Shown: positions 1 through 9,561, counted from the stretch's first letter. The stretch is DNA of 64,000 nt from Rhizobium grahamii CCGE 502 (GCF_000298315.2 NZ_AEYE02000008.1:248001-312000); one strand, 5' to 3'. Program-made: numbers and translations. The notes: a model not told the origin generated them from the sequence alone.

Positions 1-314
1 TAGCGCTGGATGAAGGTGCCGCTCAGCAGGCGCATATAGCCTGCAAGGCAAAGAATGTCGGGCGAAAGCTGATCGAGCGCGGCAAAGATTGCCTCCTCGT
101 GCGCTTCCTTGCTCGCAAAGTCCTTGCGCACGAAGGCAAAGGTCGGGATGCCCTGAGCTGCCGCTTTAGCAAGCCCGCCGGCGTCTGCCTTGTCGGAGAT
201 CACGCCGACGATTTCCGCCGGAAAGTCGCCAGCCTTGGCTGCTGCGACCAGCGCCATCATGTTGGAACCGCCGCCGGAGATGAAGACGACGACGCGTTTG
301 CGCGGCGACGTCAT
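1..314 (-). CDS. purN: Phosphoribosylglycinamide formyltransferase PurN, 5' part only
   Basis: PurN transfers a formyl group from 10-formyl-THF to GAR in cytosolic purine synthesis. About 104 N-terminal residues are present and the rest lies beyond the left edge. The N-terminus reads [19 protein letters not shown]; the GGGSN loop is the conserved GAR phosphate-binding segment. A later segment, [12 protein letters not shown], is also typical of the family. The catalytic Asn-His-Asp region is outside the window. The ATG overlaps the purM stop as ATGA, so the two genes are probably translationally coupled in one purMN operon. Confidence 0.93.
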   Translation of the reverse strand, partial: MTSPRKRVVVFISGGGSNMMALVAAAKAGDFPAEIVGVISDKADAGGLAKAAAQGIPTFAFVRKDFASKEAHEEAIFAALDQLSPDILCLAGYMRLLSGTFIQR

Positions 315-1384
315 ATGGCGAGCGTACCCTTGTAGAGTGTGCCGCCTGCACCCTCGGCGCGGGCGATCATCCGGCCGAGCGTCACGACCGTCTCGCCTTC
401 AGCTTCGAGAGCCGCAGTGACGGTTGCGACGTTCTCAGCCGAAACGACCGCGATCATGCCGATGCCGCAGTTGAAGGTGCGCAGCATTTCGTTGGCTTCA
501 ACGCCGCCCGTCTTGGAAAGCCACGAGAAGACCGAGGGAACCTTGACCGCCGCAAGATCGATTTCGGCTGCGAGGTGCTTCGGCAGAACGCGCGGAATAT
601 TCTCCGGGAAGCCGCCGCCGGTGATGTGCGCCAGTGCCTTAATGGCCTTGGTTTCGCGGATCGCCTTCAGCAGCGGCTTTACATAGATGCGGGTCGGCGT
701 CAGCAGCGCTTCGCCGAGGCTCTTGCCTTCCGCGAACGGCGCTGGGGCGTCCCAGGCAAGGCCGGAAATGCCGACGATCTTGCGCACCAGCGAAAAACCG
801 TTGGAGTGCACGCCAGAGGAGGCGAGGCCGAGGATCACGTCGCCCTCGGCGATATCGCCCGACGGCAGCAGTTGGCCACGCTCGGCTGCACCGACGGCAA
901 AGCCGGCGAGGTCGTAGTCGCCGGAGGAGTACATGCCCGGCATCTCGGCGGTCTCGCCGCCGATCAGTGCACAGCCTGCATCGCGACACCCGGCAGCAAT
1001 GCCCTCGACGATCGCCGCTCCCTGGTCGGGATCGAGCTTGCCGGTGGCGAAGTAGTCGAGGAAGAACAGCGGCTCCGCACCCTGAACGACCAGATCGTTG
1101 ACGCACATGGCCACGAGATCGATGCCAACCGTGTCATGATAGTCGGCGTCGATGGCGATCTTCAGCTTGGTGCCGACGCCGTCATTGGCGGCAACGAGAA
1201 CCGGATCGGTGAAGCCTGCAGCCTTGAGGTCGAACAAACCGCCGAAGCCGCCGATCTCGCCGTCGGCGCCCGGGCGACGCGTCGAGCGCACAGCGGGCTT
1301 GATCTTCTCCACCAGAAGGTTTCCGGCATCGATGTCGACGCCTGCGTCGCTATAGGTCAGGCCGTTTTTTCCAGACTGGCTCAT
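311..1384 (-). CDS. purM: Phosphoribosylformylglycinamidine cyclo-ligase PurM (AIR synthetase)
   Basis: PurM closes FGAM to AIR with ATP in purine synthesis. The protein is 357 aa, the normal family length. It starts [18 protein letters not shown] and contains the conserved [38 protein letters not shown] and [11 protein letters not shown] blocks of the PurM/ThiL/SelD ATP-binding fold. An upstream in-frame extension to 1480 exists, but the start at 1384 is preceded by a GGAGAG ribosome site at proper spacing and matches the family N-terminus. It is followed by purN through a 4-nt overlap. A palindrome about 80-100 bp upstream may be an operator. Confidence 0.96.
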   Translation of the reverse strand: MSQSGKNGLTYSDAGVDIDAGNLLVEKIKPAVRSTRRPGADGEIGGFGGLFDLKAAGFTDPVLVAANDGVGTKLKIAIDADYHDTVGIDLVAMCVNDLVVQGAEPLFFLDYFATGKLDPDQGAAIVEGIAAGCRDAGCALIGGETAEMPGMYSSGDYDLAGFAVGAAERGQLLPSGDIAEGDVILGLASSGVHSNGFSLVRKIVGISGLAWDAPAPFAEGKSLGEALLTPTRIYVKPLLKAIRETKAIKALAHITGGGFPENIPRVLPKHLAAEIDLAAVKVPSVFSWLSKTGGVEANEMLRTFNCGIGMIAVVSAENVATVTAALEAEGETVVTLGRMIARAEGAGGTLYKGTLAI

Positions 1385-1463
1385 GCTGCTCTCCGATGGC
1401 TGTGCGGGGGCGGGAAATGTCACCGCCTCGATATGCGGGTCGCCATTGCATGACACGGGCCTA

Positions 1464-1481
1464 CATGCAAGGGATTGCATG
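1464..1481. promoter_or_regulatory. Perfect 7-4-7 palindrome between purM and the permease gene
   Basis: CATGCAA and TTGCATG are separated by GGGA. The half-site ATTGCATG recurs at 1445-1452. The element lies in the divergent control region 80-100 bp upstream of purM. It looks like a repressor-type operator, but no regulator can be assigned. Confidence 0.4.
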
Positions 1482-1540
1482 GAAAAAGCCCCAATTTCCC
1501 GCTCTTTTGACGCAGGCCCTCGGGATTTCTAGCGGCGGGG

Positions 1541-1569
1541 TTGACCATTCTCTCAGCCACATCCTATGT
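1541..1569 (+). promoter_or_regulatory. Candidate sigma-70 promoter for the permease-hdaA operon
   Basis: TTGACC at 1541-1546 and CTATGT at 1564-1569 are separated by exactly 17 bp. This is very close to the alphaproteobacterial housekeeping consensus CTTGAC-N17-CTATAT. It sits about 60 bp upstream of the proposed permease start, which argues against translation beginning further upstream. Confidence 0.55.
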
Positions 1570-1626
1570 GCTCGAAAGGTTGCATCGCGACGATGCGGAA
1601 ATCGACACCGTCGATCAGCGGGGAAT

Positions 1627-2751
1627 ATGATGCCACAGCAGGTTAGCGGGGCAGGTCTGAAGCGCCAGGTCATCTTCTGGCTGATCGTGCTCGCCTTCTT
1701 TATTGGTTTTCTCTTCATCTTTAGCTCGATCCTCCTGCCGTTCCTGGCGGGGATGGCACTGGCCTACTTCCTTGACCCGGTTGCCGATCGGCTCGAACGC
1801 CTCGGTCTTAGCCGCTTGATGGCGACGATCGTCATCTTGATCGCCTTCGTCGTCGTCATCGTGCTGGCCTTGATGATCCTGATACCGGTTTTGGCGAGCC
1901 AATTCAGCGATTTTGCCGGCCGCCTGCCGGGCTACATCGATCAGCTGCAGACATTCATCATCCAGTCGCAGAATACCCTCATGCCGGATTGGGTGAGGAG
2001 CCAGCTCGGTACCATCAAGAACAACTTCTCCGAAATCCTGTCACAAGGATTCGGGCTGCTGACGGGGCTTTTCGGTCAGGTCTGGAGCTCGGGCCTTGCC
2101 GTCGTCAACGTCATCTCGCTGATGATCGTCACGCCGGTTGTGGCATTCTATATGCTGTTGGATTGGGATCGCATGATCGCCAAGGTGGATCAGTGTATTC
2201 CACGCGACTATGTCGCTAACGTCCACCAGATCGCGCGGGAAATCGACCAGGCGATTGCCGGGTTCATTCGCGGCCAGGGGTCGCTCTGCCTCATCCTGGG
2301 AATCTGGTACGCCGTCGGCCTGTCGCTGATAGGTTTGAATTTCGGCCTGTTGATCGGCCTCTTCGCAGGAATGATAAGTTTCATTCCCTATGTCGGTTCG
2401 TTGGTCGGCCTTGTTCTTGCCGTCGGCGTTGCCATAGTCCAGTTCTGGCCCGACTATCTGTGGGTTGGCGCGGTCCTTGCGGTCTTCTTCAGCGGTCAGT
2501 TCATGGAAGGCAACATCCTGCAGCCGAAACTCGTGGGACACAGTGTCGGCCTGCATCCGGTGTGGCTGATGTTTGCGCTCTTTGCCTTCGGCGCGCTGTT
2601 CGGCTTTGTCGGACTGCTGGTTGCGGTGCCGGCGGCAGCCGCCGTCGGCGTGCTTGTCCGCTTTGCCCTTTCACGCTACCTTGAGAGCGATCTTTATGCT
2701 GGCGGGTCGAAGGATGGCCATGTCGGCAAGACAAAAGCTGATCCCAAATGA
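1627..2751 (+). CDS. AI-2E family transporter (PerM-like permease)
   Basis: This is a 374-aa polytopic inner-membrane protein of the AI-2E exporter / PerM superfamily. Members export small molecules or act as Na+/H+ antiporters; the substrate here cannot be told. Two N-terminal hydrophobic helices (about residues 12-60) are followed by a soluble region (about 90-140), then further membrane segments including LLIGLFAGMISFIPYVGSLV, and the characteristic GQFMEGNILQPKLVG block. An in-frame reading extends back to 1396 but crosses the promoter at 1541-1569. ATG codons at 1627 and 1630 follow GGGGA, and spacing favours 1630. The stop overlaps the hdaA start (ATGA). Confidence 0.88.
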   Translation: MMPQQVSGAGLKRQVIFWLIVLAFFIGFLFIFSSILLPFLAGMALAYFLDPVADRLERLGLSRLMATIVILIAFVVVIVLALMILIPVLASQFSDFAGRLPGYIDQLQTFIIQSQNTLMPDWVRSQLGTIKNNFSEILSQGFGLLTGLFGQVWSSGLAVVNVISLMIVTPVVAFYMLLDWDRMIAKVDQCIPRDYVANVHQIAREIDQAIAGFIRGQGSLCLILGIWYAVGLSLIGLNFGLLIGLFAGMISFIPYVGSLVGLVLAVGVAIVQFWPDYLWVGAVLAVFFSGQFMEGNILQPKLVGHSVGLHPVWLMFALFAFGALFGFVGLLVAVPAAAAVGVLVRFALSRYLESDLYAGGSKDGHVGKTKADPK

Positions 2752-3461
2752 CTGATGTGAAAAATGCTGGTCCAAGACGCAATGCCGTCGAGCAGCTTCC
2801 CTTGGCCTTTTCGCACGATGCCGCAACCGGGCGTGATGATCTGTTGATCTCGGAACGGCTGGCGGCAGCCGTGTCGATCGTCGATGCCTGGCCGAACTGG
2901 CCTTCACCCGTCGTCATCCTTGCGGGCCCGGTCGGTTCCGGTAAGTCGCATCTGGCGAACATCTGGAAGGATCACAGCGGTGCTCTTGAGATTCATCCGA
3001 AGGCAGGTGCCAACGCAGCCGTCGATGCGGCCAATGGGCCGGTCCTGTTCGAGGACGTCGATCGGCTTGGCTTCGATGACAACGAACTCTTCCACGTCAT
3101 CAACAGCGTGCGGGAAAACGGTCACAGCCTGCTGATGACGAGCCGCCTGTGGCCGATGTCGTGGCCCGTCGAACTGCCGGATTTGCGTTCGCGCTTGAAA
3201 GCCGCGACGGTCGTCGAGATCGGTGAACCGGATGAGGAACTGCTGTCCCAGGTCATTGTAAAGCTGTTTGCCGACCGCCAGCTTTATATTGATGACAAAC
3301 TGGTCCTCTATATCGTTGTCAGGATGGAGCGATCCCTGAATGCGGCCCAGACGATCGTCGATAGGCTTGATCGGCTTGCCCTTTCTAGGGGCACAAAGAT
3401 TACCCGAACTCTTGCCGCTGAAGTGTTGAATGAATTGGGTAATTCGGAGCCGGCGGATTGA
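2748..3461 (+). CDS. hdaA: DnaA regulatory inactivator HdaA (Hda-like AAA+ protein)
   Basis: HdaA is a short DnaA paralogue. With the DNA-loaded beta clamp it stimulates ATP hydrolysis by DnaA and prevents re-initiation of replication. At 237 aa it lacks the DnaA DNA-binding domain. Residues 16-21 read QLPLAF, a QLxLxF clamp-binding motif. A Walker A loop GPVGSGKSH lies near residue 62 and a Walker-B-like VLFEDVDRL near residue 101. A C-terminal AAA+ lid includes the MERSLNAAQTIVDRLD helix. The ATG overlaps the stop of the upstream permease, so translation is likely coupled. The same permease-hdaA pairing occurs in other rhizobia. Confidence 0.9.
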   Translation: MTDVKNAGPRRNAVEQLPLAFSHDAATGRDDLLISERLAAAVSIVDAWPNWPSPVVILAGPVGSGKSHLANIWKDHSGALEIHPKAGANAAVDAANGPVLFEDVDRLGFDDNELFHVINSVRENGHSLLMTSRLWPMSWPVELPDLRSRLKAATVVEIGEPDEELLSQVIVKLFADRQLYIDDKLVLYIVVRMERSLNAAQTIVDRLDRLALSRGTKITRTLAAEVLNELGNSEPAD

Positions 3462-3526
3462 CCGTCACAGTTCTGTCGTGAAACTGATATAATTCGCTTG
3501 GGCGAATAATACGGGGCAATCAGACC

Positions 3527-5731
3527 ATGGATAGCGCAGTCACGGAGCATCACGAACCCACTCCGGAAACCAACGAGGCCGTGCCTTCACTGGAGGAATT
3601 GCTCGCCAGTTCCGAGCGCTTCATCAACCGCGAATTCTCCTGGTTGCAGTTCAATCGCCGCGTTCTCGAGGAAACGCTGAACACCGAGCATCCGCTGCTT
3701 GAGCGCGTGCGGTTCCTGTCGATCTCGGCGGCAAACCTCGACGAATTCTTCATGGTCCGCGTAGCCGGTCTCGAAGGTCAGGTGCGTCAGAATATCGTCG
3801 TGCGTACGCCGGATGGCAAAACGCCGGCCGAGCAACTCGACGCTATCCTGCAGGAGATTGACAATCTGCAGATGGAGCAACAGGCATCGCTTGCCGTGCT
3901 TCAGCAGTATCTCGCCAAGGAAGATATCCTGATCGTACGCCCCGGAGCGCTTAGTGAAACTGACCGCGCGTGGCTCGCGATGGAGTTCGAGCAGGCCATT
4001 TTCCCGGTACTGACGCCGCTGTCGATCGACCCCGCTCACCCATTCCCCTTCATCCCGAATCTCGGATTCTCGATTGGCCTGCAGTTGATCAGCAAGAACG
4101 GTCGTGAACCGATGACGGCGCTGCTGCGCCTGCCGCCGGCACTCGACCGCTTCGTGCGACTGCCGGATGACCGCAACACGATCCGCTACATCACCCTTGA
4201 AGACGTCACCAACATCTTCATTCACCGTCTCTATCCCGGATATGAGGTTCAGGGCTCGGGTACGTTCCGGATCATCCGCGACAGCGATATCGAAGTTGAG
4301 GAAGAGGCCGAAGATTTGGTGCGCTTCTTCGAAACCGCGCTGAAGCGCCGCCGCCGCGGATCTGTGATCCGTATTGAGACCGATTCAGAGATGCCGGCGT
4401 CGCTGCGCCAGTTTGTGGTTCAGGCGCTGAGTGTTCCGGAAAACCGGGTTGCGGTTCTGCCGGGACTTCTCGCGCTGAATACGCTGTCCGAGATCACCAA
4501 GGCGCCGCGCGAAGACCTGCGATTTCCGCCCTACAATGCGCGATTTCCCGAACGCGTCCGAGAGCACGCCGGCGACTGCTTCGCAGCAATCCGCGAAAAG
4601 GACATGGTGGTTCACCACCCCTACGAGTCTTTCGACGTGGTGGTCCAATTTCTGCTCCAGGCTGCGCGTGATCCTGACGTTTTGGCGATAAAGCAGACGC
4701 TCTACCGCACCTCGAACGACAGCCCGATCGTCCGCGCGCTGATCGATGCAGCGGAGTCAGGCAAATCGGTTACGGCTCTGGTGGAACTCAAGGCCCGCTT
4801 CGACGAAGAGGCGAATATTCGCTGGGCGCGCGACCTGGAGCGCGCCGGTGTGCAGGTGGTGTTCGGCTTCATCGAACTGAAGACCCACGCCAAGATGTCG
4901 CTGGTCGTCCGCCGCGAAGAAGGCAAGCTGCGGAGCTACTGCCATCTCGGCACCGGCAACTATCATCCGGTCACCGCAAAGATCTATACCGACCTGTCGT
5001 TCTTCACCTGCAACCCGGTGATTGCCCACGACATGGCGAATATCTTCAACTTCATCACCGGTTACGGAGAGCCGGAACAGAGCATGAAGTTGGCGGTGTC
5101 TCCGTATACGCTGCGCTCGCGCATCGTTCGCCACATCGAGGAAGAGATCAAGCATGCCCAGAACGGCGCGCCAGCGGCGATCTGGATGAAGATGAATTCG
5201 CTTGTCGACCCCGAGATCATCGACGCTCTCTATACAGCAAGCCGCGCCGGCGTCGAGATCGACCTTGTGATCCGAGGCATCTGCTGCCTGCGCCCACAAG
5301 TGCCTGGCCTCTCTGAAAATATCCGGGTGAAGTCGATCGTTGGCCGCTTTTTGGAGCACAGCCGTATATTCTGCTTCGGCAATGGTCATGGTCTGCCGTC
5401 AGACAAGGCCCTGGTCTATATCGGCTCTGCCGACATGATGCCGCGGAACCTCGATCGCCGGGTCGAAACGCTCGTGCCGCTGACCAATCCGACCGTGCAC
5501 GAGCAGGTTCTCTCACAGATTATGCTGGGCAATATCATTGACAATCAGCAAAGCTACGAGATATTGCCCGACGGAACGTCACGGCGCATGGAAGTGCGCA
5601 AGGGCGAAGAGCCGTTCAACGCGCAGCAGTATTTCATGACAAACCCAAGCCTGTCCGGCCGTGGTGAAGCTTTGAAGTCCAGTGCACCCAAGCTGATTGC
5701 CGGGCTCCTTTCCGGTCGAAACAACAAGTAA
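3527..5731 (+). CDS. ppk1: Polyphosphate kinase PPK1
   Basis: PPK1 reversibly makes inorganic polyphosphate from ATP. The protein is 734 aa. The N-terminal domain begins [18 protein letters not shown]. The C-terminal phospholipase-D-like halves carry the autophosphorylated histidine in [11 protein letters not shown] (about residue 473) and the second histidine in [10 protein letters not shown] (about residue 611). The [10 protein letters not shown] block near the end is also conserved. ppx follows after 12 nt, so the synthetic and degradative enzymes are probably co-transcribed. A TATAAT lies at 3488-3493, but its -35 partner is unclear. No strong ribosome site precedes the ATG. Confidence 0.96.
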   Translation: MDSAVTEHHEPTPETNEAVPSLEELLASSERFINREFSWLQFNRRVLEETLNTEHPLLERVRFLSISAANLDEFFMVRVAGLEGQVRQNIVVRTPDGKTPAEQLDAILQEIDNLQMEQQASLAVLQQYLAKEDILIVRPGALSETDRAWLAMEFEQAIFPVLTPLSIDPAHPFPFIPNLGFSIGLQLISKNGREPMTALLRLPPALDRFVRLPDDRNTIRYITLEDVTNIFIHRLYPGYEVQGSGTFRIIRDSDIEVEEEAEDLVRFFETALKRRRRGSVIRIETDSEMPASLRQFVVQALSVPENRVAVLPGLLALNTLSEITKAPREDLRFPPYNARFPERVREHAGDCFAAIREKDMVVHHPYESFDVVVQFLLQAARDPDVLAIKQTLYRTSNDSPIVRALIDAAESGKSVTALVELKARFDEEANIRWARDLERAGVQVVFGFIELKTHAKMSLVVRREEGKLRSYCHLGTGNYHPVTAKIYTDLSFFTCNPVIAHDMANIFNFITGYGEPEQSMKLAVSPYTLRSRIVRHIEEEIKHAQNGAPAAIWMKMNSLVDPEIIDALYTASRAGVEIDLVIRGICCLRPQVPGLSENIRVKSIVGRFLEHSRIFCFGNGHGLPSDKALVYIGSADMMPRNLDRRVETLVPLTNPTVHEQVLSQIMLGNIIDNQQSYEILPDGTSRRMEVRKGEEPFNAQQYFMTNPSLSGRGEALKSSAPKLIAGLLSGRNNK

Positions 5732-5743
5732 AATTGGACCTGC

Positions 5744-7267
5744 ATGGTTGAATCAGAAGCCCAGGGGCGCCTTCCAGGGATTGCCCCGGTCTCCGTCGTC
5801 GACATCGGGTCGAACTCGATCCGCGTGGTCATCTATGAAGGCATGTCCCGCTCGCCGACGATCCTTTTCAATGAGAAGGTGTTGTGCGGCCTAGGCCGCG
5901 GTATTGCGCTGACCGGCAAGATGGATGAGGCGAGCGTCGAGCGCGCTCTGGCCGCCCTACATCGTTTCAAGGCTTTGTCCGACCAGGCGCGCGCTTCCAC
6001 GATGTATGTGCTCGCAACGGCGGCGGCGCGCGAAGCATCGAACGGTCCAGACTTCATCCATCAGGCAGAAACGATCCTTCAGCGCAGAGTTCGTGTTCTC
6101 TCCGGCGAGGAGGAGGCGAAGTTCTCCGCACTCGGCATCGTCAGCGGCTTTTATGAGCCTGACGGCATTGCCGGCGACCTTGGTGGCGGCTCACTCGAAT
6201 TGATCGACATCAAGGGTAAGGAAATCGGCAAGGGGGTAACCTTGCCGCTCGGTGGCCTTCGCCTCTCGGAATATGCAGGCGGCTCGCTGGAGAAGGCTCG
6301 AACCTTTGCTCGCAAGCATGTGAAAACCAGTTCCAAGCTGCTCGCGAAGGGCGCCGGGCGAACCTTCTACGCCGTCGGCGGCACTTGGCGAAACATCGCC
6401 AAGCTGCACATGGAGATGACGCAGTATCCGCTGCACATGATGCAGGGCTACGAGGTTTCGCTCGAGGCAATGATGCAATTCCTCGATCAGGTGGAAATTG
6501 CTCGGGATTCAAAGGATCCTGCGTGGATGGCTGTTTCGAAGCATCGCCGCGCGTTGCTTCCCTTCGGCGCCGTCGCCATGAAAGAAGTTCTAAGCGCAAT
6601 GAAGCCCTCTGTTATCTCGTTTTCGGGGCAGGGCGTGCGCGAAGGCTATCTCTATTCACTGCTCTCGGACGGTGAGCGTCGCACCGATCCGCTGCTGGCG
6701 GCGGCCGGCGAACTCGCCATTCTGCGTGCACGTTCGCCAGAGCACGCCAGAGAGCTGGCGGAATGGACCGGCCGCATGATGCCCTATTTCGGCATCACTG
6801 AGACGGAGGAGGAGGCGCGTTATCGTCAGGCAGCCTGCCTGCTTGCCGACATCAGTTGGCGCGCGCACCCTGATTACCGTGGACTACAGGCGCTGAATAT
6901 CATTGCGCACTCGTCCTTTGTTGGCATCAGTCATCCTGGCCGCGCCTTCATTGCGCTAACGAATTACTACCGGTTCGAAGGACCGTACGATGATGGCGCC
7001 ACAGGCCCGCTTGCGGCGATCGCGACGCCGCGCTTCATCGAGCGCGCTAAGCTGCTCGGGGGGTTGTTGCGGGTGGTCTACCTCTTTTCGGCATCCATGC
7101 CGGGAATCGTGCGAAACCTGACCTTCCAGACGTCGTCCCAACCGGATCTCGACCTGGAGTTCGTGGTTCCGGCGGAATATCACGACTTCGCCGGCGAGCG
7201 CCTTGAAGGTCGGCTGCAGCAGCTTGCCAAGCTGACCAACCACCGTTTGGCTTTCCGCTTCGAATAG
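5744..7267 (+). CDS. ppx: Exopolyphosphatase, Ppx/GppA family
   Basis: This ASKHA-fold phosphatase releases phosphate from polyphosphate and may also hydrolyse pppGpp. It is 507 aa. The N-terminal phosphate-1 motif is VVDIGSNSIRVVIYEG and the phosphate-2 motif is GDLGGGSLELIDI. The C-terminal half, with YRQAACLLADISWRAHPDYR, matches the HD-like helical domain found in longer Ppx proteins. It lies 12 nt after ppk1 and ends about 100 bp before a strong terminator. Whether pppGpp is a real substrate cannot be read from sequence. Confidence 0.93.
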   Translation: MVESEAQGRLPGIAPVSVVDIGSNSIRVVIYEGMSRSPTILFNEKVLCGLGRGIALTGKMDEASVERALAALHRFKALSDQARASTMYVLATAAAREASNGPDFIHQAETILQRRVRVLSGEEEAKFSALGIVSGFYEPDGIAGDLGGGSLELIDIKGKEIGKGVTLPLGGLRLSEYAGGSLEKARTFARKHVKTSSKLLAKGAGRTFYAVGGTWRNIAKLHMEMTQYPLHMMQGYEVSLEAMMQFLDQVEIARDSKDPAWMAVSKHRRALLPFGAVAMKEVLSAMKPSVISFSGQGVREGYLYSLLSDGERRTDPLLAAAGELAILRARSPEHARELAEWTGRMMPYFGITETEEEARYRQAACLLADISWRAHPDYRGLQALNIIAHSSFVGISHPGRAFIALTNYYRFEGPYDDGATGPLAAIATPRFIERAKLLGGLLRVVYLFSASMPGIVRNLTFQTSSQPDLDLEFVVPAEYHDFAGERLEGRLQQLAKLTNHRLAFRFE

Positions 7268-7366
7268 CGATTGGGGACGCACGACCGAGGTGCGAGGCGA
7301 AAGCATCTTCCGTTCGCTAATCTTGGCGGAAATCGGCTCGAGGTGGATGCTTCATGCCAGAACGGA

Positions 7367-7396
7367 GGAACCCCGCTCTTGGCGGGGTTCCTTTTT
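7367..7396 (+). terminator. Rho-independent terminator after ppk1-ppx
   Basis: A perfect 10-bp stem GGAACCCCGC/GCGGGGTTCC (7367-7376 and 7382-7391) with a 5-nt loop is followed by TTTTT. It overlaps by a few bases the stop codon of the small minus-strand gene at 7395-7562. Confidence 0.85.
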
Positions 7397-7562
7397 AGCC
7401 ATCGTTGGCTCTTGCTTTCGGCCCTTCCTTGCTGGAAACGGATGCAGTCTTGCCGTCAGGTTGTTGCCCAAAATAGGTTCCGCCGAGATGGCCGCCACCG
7501 CTGGTGTTTTCGACCTGACGCTCGGCGCGCTTTTGGATTTCTTTCACGTCTGTCTTGCTCAT
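7395..7562 (-). CDS. Small hydrophilic hypothetical protein (55 aa)
   Basis: The frame encodes 55 residues beginning MSKTDVKEIQKRAERQVENT, with a glycine-rich middle (SGGGHLGGTYFGQ). The ATG is preceded by TGGAGA at good spacing. There is no signal peptide, membrane segment or known domain. Its composition (short amphipathic N-terminus, Gly-rich centre, polar tail) is like small stress or stationary-phase proteins of rhizobia, but no function can be assigned. The stop codon lies in the tail of the ppx terminator, so the genes are convergent. Confidence 0.6.
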   Translation of the reverse strand: MSKTDVKEIQKRAERQVENTSGGGHLGGTYFGQQPDGKTASVSSKEGPKARANDG

Positions 7563-7737
7563 AAGTGTCTCCATTGTTGAGGTGGTGACCTTGGAACAAC
7601 CAATCCACGCCCATTTCGTTCAAATTTTTCGAGGAATGGTGATTGGAGCGAGCCGCAAAGCAACGTCTACGCGCCAGAACCAATCATGACGGCGGGTGCC
7701 TGTGCACAGGCGGGGAACTGTGGCATAACTTTGACCC

Positions 7738-8703
7738 ATGGCGACACATGGCGTGACGGTCCATCGCGACACGGTTGGAACGGGAGAGGCGGCGGGCGGT
7801 TCGCTTGCAACCGCCTATTCCGTGGGCATCCTCTGCTGGCTGCTATCGGCGGGCGTCTACATTGCCGCGAAATGGGTCTCGACTGAGATGCCGCCCTGGA
7901 CACTCTGCTTTTGGCGGGTGTTGATTGCCTGGGCGATTTTGATGCCGATCGTGCGCCGGCATTTCGGCGACATGGTCGCTCTTATCCGAGCCCGCGGCCT
8001 GGAACTGCTTGTCGTCGGTGGCATGGGACTTGCGATCTGCCAAGGCTTGATTTTTGTCGGCCTGGAGCATGCCGACGCCACGACTGCAGGCATCATTATC
8101 GCGTTGATCCCGATCATTACCATGATCCTCGCCCGTTTGTTTCTTGCCGAACCGATGGGAAGCTGGCAGGTGATCGGATCGATCCTGGCCTTTTTCGGGA
8201 TCGTGGTCATCATCATCAAAGGCAGCCCGGCCGCACTGATGCGTCTCGATCTCAATCCGGGCGAACTGTGGATCGTCGCCGGCGCGTTCTGTTTCAGCCT
8301 CTATACCGTGCTGCTTCGCCGGGCGAAATTCGATGTGAACCGCCTCGCGTTGCTTGTGGTGCTTCTCGGCGCTGCGGTGCTGACGGCACTGCCCTTCTAT
8401 CTTTACGAGCTTGCTTCCGATGAACGCTCGACGCTCAATACCAGCGGGCTCATTGCGCTCGCCTACGTCGCGATTCCCGGCGGGGCGATCATGTATTATC
8501 TCTTCAATCGCAGCATCGAGGCCCTGGGTGCGGCGCGGGCTGGCGTGCTTCTCTACATCCAGACGATTTTCATCGCGGTGCTCGCGTACCTAATCCTTGG
8601 TGAGCAGTTGCAGCGCTATCACCTTGAGGGCGCGGCTCTCATCGTCGCCGGTCTGCTTCTGATCATCTTCCTGAAGCCGAAGACAGAGGCCGCAAAAGGC
8701 TGA
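7738..8703 (+). CDS. EamA/DMT-family metabolite transporter
   Basis: This is a 321-aa inner-membrane protein with about ten predicted helices and two EamA repeats (roughly residues 25-160 and 175-310). It starts with an unusually polar stretch of about 20 residues. Typical segments include FWRVLIAWAILMPIVRR, the end of repeat 1 (WQVIGSILAFFGIVVIIIKG) and the end of repeat 2 (YHLEGAALIVAGLLLIIFLK). Drug/metabolite transporters of this type usually export amino acids or other small metabolites; the substrate is unknown. No clear ribosome site precedes the ATG, so an internal start is possible. Confidence 0.85.
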   Translation: MATHGVTVHRDTVGTGEAAGGSLATAYSVGILCWLLSAGVYIAAKWVSTEMPPWTLCFWRVLIAWAILMPIVRRHFGDMVALIRARGLELLVVGGMGLAICQGLIFVGLEHADATTAGIIIALIPIITMILARLFLAEPMGSWQVIGSILAFFGIVVIIIKGSPAALMRLDLNPGELWIVAGAFCFSLYTVLLRRAKFDVNRLALLVVLLGAAVLTALPFYLYELASDERSTLNTSGLIALAYVAIPGGAIMYYLFNRSIEALGAARAGVLLYIQTIFIAVLAYLILGEQLQRYHLEGAALIVAGLLLIIFLKPKTEAAKG

Positions 8704-8737
8704 GGGTGCGGGCCACCGTCGACAGCAGTCGGACCTG

Positions 8738-8776
8738 CCCGCAACAAGCTGGCCTTCTCTCTTCGTTTGTTGCGGG
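8738..8776. repeat. 10-bp perfect inverted repeat after the EamA gene
   Basis: CCCGCAACAA (8738-8747) and TTGTTGCGGG (8767-8776) flank a 19-nt spacer. It could be a stem-loop ending the EamA transcript, though it has no U-tract, or an operator for the YdeI-like gene that starts about 120 bp later. Confidence 0.4.
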
Positions 8777-8897
8777 GAGGAGTGGCGTTAATCGCCTGCG
8801 TCGCATTCGTAAAGATTTCGGCCCTAAGTTGACGTATTGCTTTGGTATGCTTCAAGAGTGAGCAGCCAACCACTGCGAATGGAGTTTGGGCAGAGTG

Positions 8898-9518
8898 ATG
8901 ATCACCGACATTGAGGACTTTTTCACGAAAGGATGCGGACGCTGCGAGCGCTTTGCGACGCCGGACTGTTCGACGCGGCAATGGATTGGCGGTCTGAACG
9001 AACTCCGCCGGATCTGTCGTGAGGTAGGTCTCGTCGAGACGGTGAAGTGGGCGCATCCCTGCTACATGCATGAAGGCCGCAACATCGGCATAATGGGCGC
9101 CTTTCGAGGCGATTATCGCCTGACCTTCTTCAACGCTGCATTGCTGAGAGATCCCGAAGGCGTGCTCGAGAGGCAGGGGCCGAACACTCAACATCCCGAC
9201 ATGCTCCGATTTGTGGAGAACGCACAAGTCGCAAAGATGGAGCCTGTTATCCGGTCCTACCTGAAGGAAGCGATGGGCTATGCTGAAGCGGGCATGAAGC
9301 CGCCGAAAGGGCAAGGCCAAGTCGATTTGCCCGATGAGCTGGTTGAGGCTCTCGATTCGGATCCTGAACTTGCCGAGGCGTTTCACGATCTGACACCTGG
9401 CCGACAGAAGAGCTACGTGATCAATCTCAGCGGGGTGAAGAAGTCGGAAACGCGAACGACGCGGATCGCTAAATTCCGAGATCACATTCTCGCTGGAAAG
9501 GGTGCTACGGAGCGGTAG
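8898..9518 (+). CDS. YdeI/OmpD-associated-like protein (DUF1801-type fold)
   Basis: A 206-aa soluble protein. The N-terminal region ITDIEDFFTKGCGRCERF and the segment VETVKWAHPCYMHEGRNIG are characteristic of the YdeI/DUF1801 family. A C-terminal GRQKSYVINLSGVKKSETR stretch resembles the YdeI-type tail. The biochemical role is unknown; no catalytic site is recognised. The N-terminal cysteines (CGRC and a third in PDCSTR) could bind metal. The ATG at 8898 fits the family; a TTG at 8886 adds four residues. The gene stands alone between the EamA exporter and a convergent esterase gene. Confidence 0.75.
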   Translation: MITDIEDFFTKGCGRCERFATPDCSTRQWIGGLNELRRICREVGLVETVKWAHPCYMHEGRNIGIMGAFRGDYRLTFFNAALLRDPEGVLERQGPNTQHPDMLRFVENAQVAKMEPVIRSYLKEAMGYAEAGMKPPKGQGQVDLPDELVEALDSDPELAEAFHDLTPGRQKSYVINLSGVKKSETRTTRIAKFRDHILAGKGATER

Positions 9519-9561
9519 TCGAGGTTCCTAAAGGGTTGCCGCCCAGCCGTCGTTCATTTCT

